A stretch of DNA of 64,000 nucleotides from Rosellinia necatrix (Eukaryota; Ascomycota; Sordariomycetes; Xylariales; Xylariaceae). The DNA is taken from assembly GCA_021209875.1 (NCBI GenBank), contig JAGYVD010000009.1, positions 2,604,001 through 2,668,000 of the forward strand, in the 5' to 3' direction. The first letter of the stretch is position 1, and each line of letters opens with the position of its first letter. The notes beneath the pieces are model-generated. The model worked only from the letters and a program-made list of their open reading frames with translations. It had not been told where the DNA came from and made no database searches. A program made the position numbers and the translations under genes. Positions 10,889-21,004 of this stretch are shown here, in pieces.

Positions 10889-12664
10889 TCAGGCGTTGAA
10901 GACGTAGTCTATGAAGGAGGCGGAGGGCTTGAGCTCGTCGAGGAGCTCGTGGGCCCTGCGCATCCTCTCCTTCACAACGTTCTCCTCGGCGGCCCACCTG
11001 CCGAGCGCAGGGGGGGGGGCGGCGTCGTCGTCGTCGTCGGTAGCGGCGGGATCGGCGGCGGTATCAGCGGCGGGATCGGCGGCGGTGTCGTGATGATTGG
11101 GCCCGCTCCAGAGCCCGAACCAGGAGGCGGTCTTGGGGGCGGGCTTCTGGGCGTCCTCCTTCTCGCGCTCCTCGCGGGCGAGGCGCTCGACCATCCTGAA
11201 CCAGTTCGCGAGGCCGCTGTTGAGGCAGTCCTTGCAGGTGGTCTTAGCGGCGGCGCTGGCGGGGTGGAGGACGTGGAGCTGCTCCTCGGCGAGGTCGACG
11301 GCCTCGCGGGTCCAGGCGATGCCGGCCTCGCGGGCCTTGCCGACGTAGATGATCTCGCCGATGTAAAGGCTCAGGCCGGCCTCCTCGCAGCGCTCGGCGG
11401 CGTCGCGGACGGGCGGGGACATGCCGTCGGTCGGCACCGGCGGGTACACGGGCGGGCTCACGAAGTTGGCGACGGTGCCGAAGAGGCCGGTCAGGCTCGC
11501 GAGGGGTCCGGACGAGGAGGAGGACTTCCGGGGCAGGGTGGAGGAGAGGGGGGCGCTCGGCGGCGGCGCGGGGAGGGAGCGGCGCGCGCGGAGGACGGAG
11601 AGGAGGATGGGGAGGGCCGCGGAGACGTCGCCGCCGCGCGCCTTGTGCGTCGCGATCGCCGTTAGGGTCTCAAGGACGTTGGCGGAGGGCGGGGCGGCGT
11701 CGTCGCCGTCGCGGAGGACGTAGGACGCCTTGTCGTAGGGCAGGGCTGTAGCCGCCGGGGTGTCCTCGGTCGCGAAGGACAGGGCCCGGCCGTACATGGC
11801 GCGCGCGGCGTCGGGGTCGCCCTTGTAGTCGAGGAAGGAGGCGTACGCTAGGGCCGCCTTCATCCGCTGCCGCGACGAGAAGCCGCGCGTCGCCAGGACG
11901 CGCAGGTAGTAGACCTCGGGGCCGATGAAGGCGGGCACGCAGTTCTCCTCGCGCGGCGCCGACTGGGAGCCGAAGGGGATGGGCTTCGGCCACGGGTTCG
12001 ACGGGCCGATGATGGTGCTGGCGTGGAAGATGAGGTCCCTCGTCGTGTCGCGCACGTGGTCGTGGAGCTGCTCGGCGGCCTTCCCGGCGAGCATCAACGC
12101 CTCGTAGTAGCCCCGCCGCCAGGGCTCGCTCTTCGCCGTGATGTCGTAGCTGGGCCGGCTGACCCCGTCGACCTCGGCAGCGCCTTCGGCTAGGGCTTCC
12201 AGCCCCGCGCCTTCGATTTCCTTGTCTTCCAGTCGGTCAATGACGTCCGTCACATAGCCTACAACAATAGACCAGTCCGGCTGGCTCCAGCGGGTTCGGA
12301 AATTCGCCAGGCGGAACCGATACCTCGTCACGATGCCCCATTCGTGCGGCGACGGGTACTCCCTCTCGAGGCATTCCGTGTGTATGCAGGTGTAAGCGAC
12401 CGTGGCGAGCCCTATTACGGCCCAGAAGTAGGCCGAGTACTTGACCCCGAGGTAGATCTCGTATAAAAGCCATTTTTTCCGCTCGGTGGTCAGGTAGCGG
12501 AACTGTCGGCTCCCGGACAGGGGCGTGGCGAGGAAGGGGACCTGTGGCCGTGTCCGCGAGTCGGCCCTCGCACTCTTGGTGAGCAGCCGGGCGGCGGTGG
12601 CCGGGTCCTTGGCTCGTAGGGGGAGGAGCGCGCGAAGTTGTCGAGAGATGATGCGGCGCTGCAT
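10889..12664 (-). CDS. mitochondrial inner-membrane TPR-like protein of unknown function
   Basis: Intronless, 591 aa. The N-terminus (residues 1-60) is rich in Arg and Ala with almost no acidic residues, like a mitochondrial presequence. It is followed by RYLTTERKKWLLYEIYLGVK and one hydrophobic segment at about 76-94. Conserved landmarks are YPSPHEWGIVTRYRF, AKSEPWRRGYYEAL and the 'GPSNP.PKPIPFGS' stretch. Residues 267-299 (RMKAALAYASFLDYKGDPDA...) read like a TPR hairpin. The C-terminal third contains Ser/Pro-rich and Asp/Ala-rich low-complexity stretches. This family is widespread in filamentous fungi and is often labelled 'MFS maltose permease' in databases. That label does not fit a protein with a single membrane segment. 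The coding strand is very GC-rich. No function can be assigned beyond probable mitochondrial location. Confidence 0.82.
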   Translation of the reverse strand: MQRRIISRQLRALLPLRAKDPATAARLLTKSARADSRTRPQVPFLATPLSGSRQFRYLTTERKKWLLYEIYLGVKYSAYFWAVIGLATVAYTCIHTECLEREYPSPHEWGIVTRYRFRLANFRTRWSQPDWSIVVGYVTDVIDRLEDKEIEGAGLEALAEGAAEVDGVSRPSYDITAKSEPWRRGYYEALMLAGKAAEQLHDHVRDTTRDLIFHASTIIGPSNPWPKPIPFGSQSAPREENCVPAFIGPEVYYLRVLATRGFSSRQRMKAALAYASFLDYKGDPDAARAMYGRALSFATEDTPAATALPYDKASYVLRDGDDAAPPSANVLETLTAIATHKARGGDVSAALPILLSVLRARRSLPAPPPSAPLSSTLPRKSSSSSGPLASLTGLFGTVANFVSPPVYPPVPTDGMSPPVRDAAERCEEAGLSLYIGEIIYVGKAREAGIAWTREAVDLAEEQLHVLHPASAAAKTTCKDCLNSGLANWFRMVERLAREEREKEDAQKPAPKTASWFGLWSGPNHHDTAADPAADTAADPAATDDDDDAAPPPALGRWAAEENVVKERMRRAHELLDELKPSASFIDYVFNA

Positions 12665-13564
12665 CTTGGCACGAGGAGACGACGCCTCAGCAGGCTATTA
12701 TTATTATGGTCGTGGTCGTGGGCGTGGGCGTGGGCAGGATTGAGCAGGATTGAGCAGGATCCCAAAGCGCTGTTCTCTTATTTCCTGGGGGCGTGCAGCA
12801 TGTCTACAGGACACATTCTGGGTATTACGCGTACATCGCCTTCACACAAGGATGTTATGTCGTCAACATGCGGCATCAGTATGGCAACATAAATGTTCAG
12901 AAGCTTTGGCTGTTGAACAATCCCGAGTGGTGAATGGTTCGGGGCCGTGTGGGGGGGAGGAAGGTGTGGGGGTTGAAGCAGTTCTTTGCTAGCAGATTGG
13001 CTACAGATAAATCACAAGTGGGGACCTTAACTTTAGGTAAATACCTAGGTAGGTACCTGCTCGGGTAGTTTCTTGGCTTTTTTTTTGAGTTTAACTGCAT
13101 CTTACCTACCTACGGCATACCTCAGCTCTTCTAAGGGGTGAGACTGCTTGCGAGTAGGTAAGGTTAAGACCAGCAGGACGGGCAGCTGCCTCCAAACATC
13201 CAAACAGGTATAAGTAGGTATCTACCTCCATAACCCTCATCCCCCATAAACCCTTACCCTTCTCAAGTAAGTTCTCTCTCCGTGATCACCTACCGAACCC
13301 TACCGTAGATATATTGGGTAGCCACCCACAGAGCCACCCACAGCCAGCCAGACATCGATTAGGTCGCCAGCCGATCCAGGTCGCATAGCCAGCTTGGAAT
13401 AACGAAACTGCATACCTACTTAGATAAAGGTAGGTGGGAGGTACGAGAGCGAAAGCATCCCGTCTGATCAGATTCGTCTGTATCACATCTGGCCTTCTGG
13501 CCTTCATCTGGCCTCACAATCCCCTCCCTCTCCTCGCGCTCCATATCACACCACACAGTTCAAT
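12665..13564. promoter_or_regulatory. divergent promoter region
   Basis: 0.9-kb gap between the mitochondrial protein gene (-) and the first cyclotransferase-like gene (+). It contains GTGGGC and GAGCAGGATT micro-repeats near 12715-12760 and CCTAGGTAGGTACC near 13045. No gene is seen. Confidence 0.45.
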
Positions 13565-14179
13565 ATGCCACGCCAAGGAGGGGATGCGACCCAGCTCTAC
13601 TTCGCCTATGGCAGCAGCCTCTGGCTGGAACAGATGGCCGCAATATGCCCCAGCAGCATCTACGTCGGACACGCCATCCTGCCAGATCACAGGTGGCATA
13701 TCAACGAAAGGGGCTATGGCAACATAGTGGCCGCGAGCGGGTTTTCGATACACGGGCTGGTCTACGAGCTCACCGCCGAAGACGAGTTATACCTCGACAA
13801 GATTGAAGGTTTGCCCTTGGGCTTCTATACGAAGTCATACCTGTCCGTCATCCTGTACGTCGCGCCGCAGGCACTGAACGTGCCTGTGCAACAGCTAGTG
13901 AAAAAGGGACGCTCGGGTCGCGTGCTCGATGCGGCGCAGCTGCTCTCGACGCCGATGCGCTACCGGCAGGCATCCCTTCAGCGCAATGTTACCGTCTATC
14001 TGAGCAAAACCTTCGTCCTAAACGGCGCGCCTAGGGATGAATACATCAGGCGGGTGAATTTTGGCATCCACGATGCCGTCTCCTTGGGTGCCCCGGCCGA
14101 TTTCTTCGAGGCATGGGTCCGGCCGTGGGTGCGGCCGTGGGTCCCCCAAAGTGCCATTCTACCCTGCTTCGACTCGTGA
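13565..14179 (+). CDS. gamma-glutamylcyclotransferase-like protein, copy A
   Basis: Intronless, 204 aa. The N-terminal LYFAYGSSLWLEQMA is the substrate-binding YGSNL loop of the GGCT/AIG2 fold with Asn replaced by Ser. INERGYGNIV, HGLVYELTAEDELYLDKIEG and FYTKSY follow. The Glu of KIEG (about residue 82) sits where the catalytic Glu of gamma-glutamylcyclotransferases lies. These enzymes release 5-oxoproline from gamma-glutamyl amino acids or peptides in glutathione turnover. The C-terminal part (APRDEYIRRV, DAVSLGAPADFFE) matches copy B, 0.6 kb downstream. The end of the protein repeats VRPWVRPWV. The Asn-to-Ser change in the loop could alter or reduce activity. Confidence 0.83.
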   Translation: MPRQGGDATQLYFAYGSSLWLEQMAAICPSSIYVGHAILPDHRWHINERGYGNIVAASGFSIHGLVYELTAEDELYLDKIEGLPLGFYTKSYLSVILYVAPQALNVPVQQLVKKGRSGRVLDAAQLLSTPMRYRQASLQRNVTVYLSKTFVLNGAPRDEYIRRVNFGIHDAVSLGAPADFFEAWVRPWVRPWVPQSAILPCFDS

Positions 14180-14761
14180 GCAGCCCCATCCTGTCGTCAA
14201 CGTTAGGATCGAGAGAGGGCAAGGCCAGTCAGGGTCGGGGTCAGGTTATATGTCGGCTACTTTGGGAATTGTTCGCGTTTGGGTTATCTAAATAATCATG
14301 TGTTGGACCAACGCAGGAACAACTAGCTAGCTGTGCCTCAAGGGTAATTAGTCTATTAGTAATGAGCGAGTGATCTCTAAAGATAGACCATATAATAAAC
14401 CCCCCCAAAACTGACCAAAGTGCAAGCGTTGTTACAAAGAAAGCCTATTGCATCTAGCTTATTATTTATTATTCATCTACATTTGGGGTACTTAATGCCT
14501 ACAGTTCATATACGAATTGAACGCTGTATTCTCTCTCCTATAAGCCATTCTTCCATAGGCCTCAAATGGTCGAGCCGAGTAACCTACCTGTACCTGCACT
14601 TGTACCTGCACCTATACCTGCACCTGTACCTTCACCTATGCCCGATCCCGTGTGCTTTCTTCATCTCGCATGTTGATAGACATCCTAGGGACGCAAAATC
14701 CAGGCAACTCTTCCACTCCAATCACCTCCCAGATCTCCACTCCCCTTCTCACACGATAACA
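14180..14761. promoter_or_regulatory. spacer between the cyclotransferase-like paralogues
   Basis: 582 bp with no separate gene. An in-frame extension upstream of the start at 14762 is open but consists of translated simple repeat (Leu-Tyr-Leu-His), so the later Met is preferred. The 6-bp repeat at 14584-14638 lies in this spacer. Confidence 0.5.
14584..14638. repeat. TACCTG/CACCTG hexanucleotide repeat
   Basis: About nine hexamers alternating between TACCTG-like and CACCTG-like forms lie in the promoter or leader of copy B, about 125 bp before its start codon. Confidence 0.75.
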
Positions 14762-15532
14762 ATGAATGACCCCAACCCGTCCGACGACGCGATACGCGGA
14801 CGCAATCCGCGCCAACCGGCCGAAGATAGCGGCGACAGCCTCCTCTACTTCGCGTACGGCAGCAACCTCCACGTGGCCCAGATGGCGAGCCGGTGCCCCG
14901 CGAGCGTCTTCCAGGGCCGGGCGATGCTGCGGGGCTACCGGTGGCAGATCAACGAGCGGGGCGTCGCCAACGTGGTTGAATCCACGCGCGATGACTCCGA
15001 CCCCGACTCCGACGACTCCTACGTCGTCGAGGGTCTCCTCTACCGCATAAGCCCCGAGGACGAGACGTCCCTGGACCGCTCCGAGGGCGTGTCCCAGCGC
15101 TTCTACGAGAAACGCATACTCCGCGTCGTCGGCTTCCAGCCGCACGAGGCATACGCCGGTCTCAAGTCCTCCGAGGTCGCGCGGCTACTGTCGCAAGCGG
15201 CGGCGTCGTCGTCGTCGTCGTCGCGATCCGCGAGTGGCCCCGGCCCGTCTCTTGGTCGCGGCGATGCCCATGACGACGGAGGAGGAAGAGGAGGAGGAGG
15301 AGAAAGAGGAGAAGAAAAAGGCCCTGCTGGCAGCGGGGAGGGAGGAGGAGAAGTGCGGGCCCTGGTGTACGTGAGCGGGGCCTACACGGCCGACGGCCCG
15401 ATCCGCGAGGAGTACGTCCGGCGCCTGCGGCGCGCGGCCGCGGACGCCGTGGCGTTGGGGGTGTCGGGGGGCTTCGTCGACAAGTATATGGCGCCCTTTT
15501 TTTTCACGCCGGAAAGGAACGTAAACCCATAG
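14762..15532 (+). CDS. gamma-glutamylcyclotransferase-like protein, copy B
   Basis: Intronless, 256 aa from the Met of MNDPNPSDD. LLYFAYGSNLHVAQMASRCP keeps the canonical YGSNL loop. YRWQINERGVANVVE, YVVEGLLYRISPEDE and LDRSEGVSQRFYEK follow, with the candidate catalytic Glu in SEG. Compared with copy A it carries an acidic DSDPDSDDS insertion and a roughly 45-residue Ser/Gly/Glu low-complexity insertion before the conserved REEYVRRL...DAVALGVSGGF C-terminus. It probably acts on gamma-glutamyl compounds, but the exact substrate class cannot be chosen from sequence. Copies A and B are adjacent, in the same orientation and of similar architecture, so they are a tandem duplication, now strongly diverged. 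Confidence 0.85.
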   Translation: MNDPNPSDDAIRGRNPRQPAEDSGDSLLYFAYGSNLHVAQMASRCPASVFQGRAMLRGYRWQINERGVANVVESTRDDSDPDSDDSYVVEGLLYRISPEDETSLDRSEGVSQRFYEKRILRVVGFQPHEAYAGLKSSEVARLLSQAAASSSSSSRSASGPGPSLGRGDAHDDGGGRGGGGERGEEKGPAGSGEGGGEVRALVYVSGAYTADGPIREEYVRRLRRAAADAVALGVSGGFVDKYMAPFFFTPERNVNP

Positions 15533-16327
15533 ACACAAAAAACCCCCCTCCGGGTCCTCCTCCCTTCCTAGGAGGACGCGTTGAAAACATAAGCCAACGA
15601 CGGCTTCAGACGCTCTCCTACTACAGCAACCCACGACGAGCTCCGCATCAGGACTTGGCGGGGAGGACAGGATGTGTGGGCATTCGGTGCTGAGCTATGT
15701 AAGGCGTGCCCTGCCCCGACCATTCGACACTTGTATGGGATGAGAGGGCGAGCAGAGCAATGTGTAAGCTCATCTAAAGGCGTTGCACACGAGTTTATGG
15801 TGTTAATGGGTTTTTGAAATAACGATTGGGAAACAGAGTAGGGGCCAGCCCCGCCGTAGCACCCATCATAAGAGTTCATCGGATGCATAGCCCGGAGAGT
15901 ACAGGACCTAGGTCGTACCCGTGGCCATCGATTTGGCTGCTCTAAATTTCATGAAACCCCCCCTCGTAATTTTTTGATATAAGGTCCATTGATGCTTAAC
16001 TTGATCTTATTGAACTTGAGTGAGAATGCTGTACGGTTGCCAAATTCTAATAATTCAATTGACTTGAAAAGGGGTGAGTTGTTTCCCTGGGTCCAACGAG
16101 AATTACAGAAAGACGATAGGAAATCCAAAGGAGTGTTTGACTCGAATCCGTCATCAAATCCGCAATCAAAGTACACATCGCCAACTACCCTTATCCGTGA
16201 CACACCGTCTTCCAGGGAGGCTACTAAACAACACTACAGCCTGCCTGTTAATGTTACACGCGCGAAAGCCAGTACGAGAAGGGAAAGCATCCCGTATTTG
16301 TCCACGTCCATCTGGGCCCGCTTGCAT
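15533..16327. other. convergent intergenic region
   Basis: Gap between copy B (+) and the secreted/membrane protein gene (-). Short frames only, no supported gene. Confidence 0.45.
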
Positions 16328-17555
16328 TTAGTTCTCGGGCTTCTTGTCAGCGACTTCAGCAACTTCAGCAACTTCAGCCACGTTCGCATCCACGTAAGCG
16401 GGAGGTGCTTCAACTTCTTCTTGGTCATTCAGAAGACCAGATTTCTCTTCATCGACAGCACGCTCATTCTTAGGCGCCTTATGAGCGAATCGGCATCCGT
16501 GGGAACGCTGAGAGCCATGGCGACGGAAGAATGTACGCCAGAGGAAAACAATGAGCGTACCGACCATCATTCCGATACTGTTTGTGGTTAGCATTTACCC
16601 CTGTAGATACAATGATACGGAGAAAGAGGCGAACTTACATGCTTGCTGAAATACCAGCCACGATGCCGATTAGAAGTGGGAACAGAATATGGGTTACGAA
16701 TACTCTCAAGCCATGGCCCCAGGCACTTCCGTGGCCCATGTGATGAGGGTGAGGGTGAGGGTGAGGACCATGACCATGGCGGTGCTCTCCGTTGTGATGG
16801 GGATGCGGTGGAGGTGGTCCTTGAGAGCCACAGCCCTTTGAGAAAATTTGAGAAAGTTTCTCGAAAAAGAGGGCCTTCCACTTGCAGATGGTGGTGGAGC
16901 ATTCCTTCTGCTTCTTTGTATCATCCATAGGCGGGGACTGGAAACCGATAGTGTCGATAGCGGCGATGGCAAGCTTGCCGGAGGGAGTCTTGACCAGCTT
17001 CACCTGAACATTAGGGATTTGCTGGATGAAGACATTCCCGACCTCGATGATTTGAATCTCGACGCTGATGAGCTGCAGATCTTCGTCATCATCGGTAGCC
17101 ACTAGGCTACTCTCCATAGCAAAGCCAAGGGGTTGGTTCTTCTGCGGTCGATCCAGGCCACCTCGGAAGCGCGGCGGGGTGCCTACACGCCTATCGGCCA
17201 TGTTGGGTAGAACGGGAGCCGTAAGAACATCTCGAAGAGGGTTCGAGTGCGGGTACAACTCGTACCCGTTCAGAACAAGACGGTCGGCACCATCGGCGGA
17301 TTCGATGCTGAAGTCCAGCTTCAGGTGACTCGGGACCTCCTTCCGGTGTCTACGGCCGTATTGGAGGCATCCAGGGCAGTCCAGTTTGAGGGTCCTGATT
17401 TCGGACAGCTCCGAAATCGCAACGTCGACGTCGACTTCACTCGGCACGGGAAGCGTTGTGATGGCATCGTCGGCAATGGTGAAGTCAGGCGGGAGCAGAA
17501 GGGCGTTTGTGGTCGCCACTAGCCCGACACCAGCGATGAAGGATCGAAGATGCAT
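16328..17555 (-). CDS. signal-peptide protein with His-rich segment and C-terminal membrane anchor (DUF7728-like)
   Basis: Two exons, 17555-16639 and 16577-16328, with a 61-nt intron, give 388 aa. An N-terminal signal (MHLRSFIAGVGLVATTNALL) leads into LLPPDFTIADDA, a CPGC motif (about residues 59-62), NGYELYPHSNPL and a beta-rich part. These resemble an uncharacterised fungal family that I believe is DUF7728. A His/Pro/Gly-rich stretch (about 252-280) could bind metal. Two hydrophobic segments follow (VFVTHILFPLLIGIVAGISA and, after the intron, IIGMMVGTLIVFLW). The basic, then acidic tail contains a PPAY motif, the kind of short motif bound by WW-domain ubiquitin ligases, and ends with AEVAEVAEV repeats. 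It is likely an ER or plasma-membrane protein. The intron splits the second membrane region. Confidence 0.78.
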
Positions 17556-18942
17556 CGCGGCGGCAGTGTGTGTGTGTGTGTGTGTCTGTGTGTTGTGTGC
17601 GTGTTTGTGCGTGTTTGTGCGCGCGTATCCGCAAGGGCGTAGATGTTTAGGTGTTCATGGGCGCGTATAGGAGCCTGGAGAATCGTATACGTTGAGGTGT
17701 GTTGTCGAGAAGATAACGGGAATGAGGGAGGTAGTTTCAGAGATGGCGATGACGACGCCTCCCGGGGCTCTGTGTGGCCAAGTGGGGTCTGGAATGGGGT
17801 CGGGAATGGGGTCTGGAAGGGTGCCTGCTTGCAGGGAGCCCACTGTAAGTAGGTAAGTACTCAAGTAAGGTGCATGCCGCAGTCTTAGTTAGTGGGCCTA
17901 AACGGGGATCCCTTTGACGGCACCACTGTGGGGCAGGCCTCTAGTTGGGTGTCTGTCTGTCGCGAATTGAGACCAAGACTCCTTCAGCCTGTACGTACCT
18001 GTACATACATATTACATATCAAGCGAGGAGATGTAGTGTGATACCTGAACGTATCACCTCCCTAGTGGATTAATATACGTACTTGTCCAAACCCGTAATA
18101 TAACATGCCTCGTAGGAATTATTGTCGGGAATAACTAACTACCCAACAATCGACCTGGCAAGCCTAGGTCGGTGAGGTATTTAGATATATAAGTCAAGTA
18201 ACTAAGCCAAACAGTATATTTCTATCAAGTGTTTCTGCTACATACGACAGTAGGATCTGCTATGTTCGGTTAGCTCCCCTTGTCCTTCTTCTGCCTTGTT
18301 CTGTCGTGGCTAAATTGGTGACCGAGAGAAAGGGCTCTATCACCCGTTTTCACCCTTAGTAACCGTAACGTGATCTCTCTGTCGGATTTCAAATACAATT
18401 ATGCATAGCATAGCGAGCTGGGTAGATACATTATACATAACCTACTTACGGAGGTAGGCAAATATACTTTAGATAGAACAGTACGTTACTTACAAGTAGA
18501 AATCTACGCATTCCGTCCAGAACCGCGATATCTAGTGTATCATAGCAAGTCTCTCTACCCACTCCTGTACTACCTATCCCTTCCCAACCCTATACCTTTC
18601 TAGGAAAGAGAGCTGAGTTAGATCAATAGACCGCATGCCGATCTTTGATTCTCATCATGAGTACAATGCAGAGAAGCCAGAGAAGCATCTAACTACCTTC
18701 TACCTTTCCTTAACCCATATTCAATGTCAGGGAATATATCATCTGCTTCGGAGTCGCAACGGGACTAGTCCGACACCCAACACAACACAATCCTCCCCAG
18801 GATGATTCAACTTCACGTCTAGGAGCTAAGAGGCTACCTAGGTACTAATTTGGCCTGGGTACTTCTGTCTATATCTCAACGCGGCTTCTATTAGGCACCC
18901 GCCAATCAGGTAAAACAACAGAGTTCGCGGCAGCGTCGAGCC
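17556..18942. promoter_or_regulatory. divergent promoter region
   Basis: 1.4 kb between the membrane protein (-) and the 371-aa protein (+). A TG repeat lies at 17566-17624, immediately before the minus-strand start. The rest is AT-richer DNA with TACGTACCTGTACATA-like words near 17990. No gene is seen. Confidence 0.45.
17566..17624. repeat. TG-rich microsatellite in the leader of the membrane protein gene
   Basis: A (TG)n run with interruptions (TGTGTCTGTG, GTGTTTGTGC) begins 11 bp upstream of the minus-strand start codon. It would be a CA repeat in the mRNA leader. Confidence 0.8.
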
Positions 18943-20058
18943 ATGCCATCAAAGGAACTCCTCGGGGACGTCATCAGGACTTTGACCAAGAAAGCCAGCC
19001 GCTCCTTGGCGCCAAAGAAACACTTGTCTGATGATGGCGAGAGCCACGAGGCAGACCACCATGGAGAAGAAGGTCTTCTTCGTCCCGACACTCTGGACTC
19101 AGACGGGTTAACAAGATCGCTGAGCGCGCCGTCGTTTGCGGCCCAGGATGATGTCAACCTATCCCGGGCACCGTCCCATAACTCGGAGGCGCCGGTCACT
19201 GACAGCCATATTCTCGATCTCGCGACTGCAAGCCTTCCCCCCGTCCCAGAAGATGCAGAGCCCCCACCCCTTCCCAAGCCGGTTCTCATCCCGCGCATAA
19301 ACCCCGGGGGCAGTACCCCCTTCGCGCGTGCCTGGGCACCAGAGCTGGCCGGCCACGCCATTGCGAAAGAAGACTTCGTGGCCTTCGTCGACAACCTGAA
19401 CGTCATCATCACCCCTCACGCCGCGTTCCGCGTGCTGGAGGTCACGGGCTTCGCCGTCGGGCTGGTGCCCTACGACGTGGCGGAGGGCGTCGGCGGCGCC
19501 GTCGAGGGCATCGCCATCCTCGGCGCCCTGGTCATGAACTACAAGCGCACGAAGGATTACCTGGCGCTCATGAACGAGAAGTATTTCCATCCTCGCAAGT
19601 TGCATGTCAAGATCGCCGGCACGAGGCGGCTGAAGCGCCTGCTCGGACTCGACAAGAAGGACCCCTGCCTCGCGCCGCTCACCGAGGAGACGCTGGAGCT
19701 GACCTCGCAGGAGAGGTGCCTCCGGTACCTGTCGCACTATATGTCCGAGCTCTCTTTCGACGTCCCGGCCCCGAGCCGCGCGACGACGGTGCTGGCGAGG
19801 ATCGCGACGTGGGAGGTCAAGCATAAGGTCCTCAAGGCGAACAAGGCAGCGGTATCGGGTCGTAAGCGGTCCTGGAAGAGACACCAGAAAGGGAAAGACC
19901 CCCAGACACGCTGGAACAGTCGAGCGGAAAGGACCAGGGTCGGTGCCTTGGACTGGATACTTGTGCAGAATCTCGAGGAATGGGAGGGGCAGAGGGCTGA
20001 GAAGGAGGCGAAGAAGGAGGAGAGGAGGCAGGCGTCAGCCTGGCACAATATCCTCTAA
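18943..20058 (+). CDS. conserved filamentous-fungal protein of unknown function
   Basis: Intronless, 371 aa. Residues 1-115 are Ser/Pro/acidic and probably disordered. The conserved core begins at TPFARAWAPELAGHAIAKED and runs through FVAFVDNLNVII and GLVPYDVAEGVGGAVEG. A Gly/Ala-rich, weakly hydrophobic helix (AVEGIAILGALVMNY) precedes KYFHPRKLHVKI. The C-terminus is a charged helix (EGQRAEKEAKKEERRQ). The 'FARAWAPEL...DF..F.D.LN' pattern recurs in many uncharacterised fungal proteins. No catalytic motif or signal is visible, and I cannot assign a function. Clean third-position GC bias and an uninterrupted frame support it as real. Confidence 0.75.
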   Translation: MPSKELLGDVIRTLTKKASRSLAPKKHLSDDGESHEADHHGEEGLLRPDTLDSDGLTRSLSAPSFAAQDDVNLSRAPSHNSEAPVTDSHILDLATASLPPVPEDAEPPPLPKPVLIPRINPGGSTPFARAWAPELAGHAIAKEDFVAFVDNLNVIITPHAAFRVLEVTGFAVGLVPYDVAEGVGGAVEGIAILGALVMNYKRTKDYLALMNEKYFHPRKLHVKIAGTRRLKRLLGLDKKDPCLAPLTEETLELTSQERCLRYLSHYMSELSFDVPAPSRATTVLARIATWEVKHKVLKANKAAVSGRKRSWKRHQKGKDPQTRWNSRAERTRVGALDWILVQNLEEWEGQRAEKEAKKEERRQASAWHNIL

Positions 20059-21004
20059 GCCATCCCTTGATACACAACGTGGCATCTCCAGTCACCCGAC
20101 CTTCATGTCACATTCATGCAACCTTTTGTTTTCCCGCTGTACTCTCTTTATTTCCAACCTCGGTGTCCATATCGGCTGGTCATTGGATGCTTGGGCGCAT
20201 CTCAACACATCTGTGTTCCTGATGCACCGCCCGCGCTTCCCTTTCCACGCCCGGGCCAGTGAGCGATGGAGGATGATGCGTTAAGTATCTCAAATGGATC
20301 TGATAGGTTGTACCGACACGCCCTTCGTCCTCGGGATATTCTGTGGCACTCGACGTTTTTCTTCAGCTCTGCTGCTGTCGTTAACAATTCATGAAACAAG
20401 CTCAGAAAATACGCAAGCATGTGAAGTCGACTACTGGGTTAGGGTCTGGGTTAGGGAAGAGAATTTTGGGTGTGGTCCGAGGCAGGTATTGGACGTCCCC
20501 GAGCAATGGCATCGCACATAACCACAAGGCGGACTTCGTCAAGATGCGATTTTCGGCTTGCCCTTGTTACAGCATATGCTTGTGTGTAACTCTAGGACGG
20601 GACATGGGAAGTATTTAATGTCGAAACTGCCCATGCCGATATGATGTAATTTTCTACAAAGGCCACCATTTCGGCTCGATATCTTCGCTTTCAGCTATCT
20701 CCTGAAAGTCCTCGGCACCACTCTATCCTGGCGAGCCTCACAAGTATCTCCCCGGCTACGATAATACACCAAGTTTTGGCTTCGCGGTATTTCATCCGGC
20801 TATCCCTGAAGCTGCCGACTGAACCTCAGATGCTGTACACAGCAAACCCCCGAGCTATTCACAATTAGACACAAACTACATATTACCCCTTAACTATTTA
20901 CGACCCCAGCTCGCTTGGTGGCTATACGCTCGGCATAAAGTCTCTTAGGGGCACACTCCTCTTCGGATTCGGCTGTGAGACCGTCAACATAATAGGAACG
21001 GAAG
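20059..21004. other. intergenic region
   Basis: No supported gene. Two GGGTTAGGG-like words occur near 20437-20458, too few to call an interstitial telomere repeat. Confidence 0.4.

Noticed and set aside
10523..11665. 380-aa plus-strand frame rich in Gly/Val
   Set aside because: Shadow of the GC-rich minus-strand mitochondrial protein gene. Its composition follows from antisense reading of that gene.
14420..14761. N-terminal extension of cyclotransferase copy B
   Set aside because: The open frame upstream of 14762 is translated hexanucleotide repeat and leader. The Met of MNDPNPSDD lies shortly before the conserved fold.
20437..20458. Two GGGTTAGGG words resembling telomere repeat
   Set aside because: Two imperfect copies are expected by chance and do not make an interstitial telomere.
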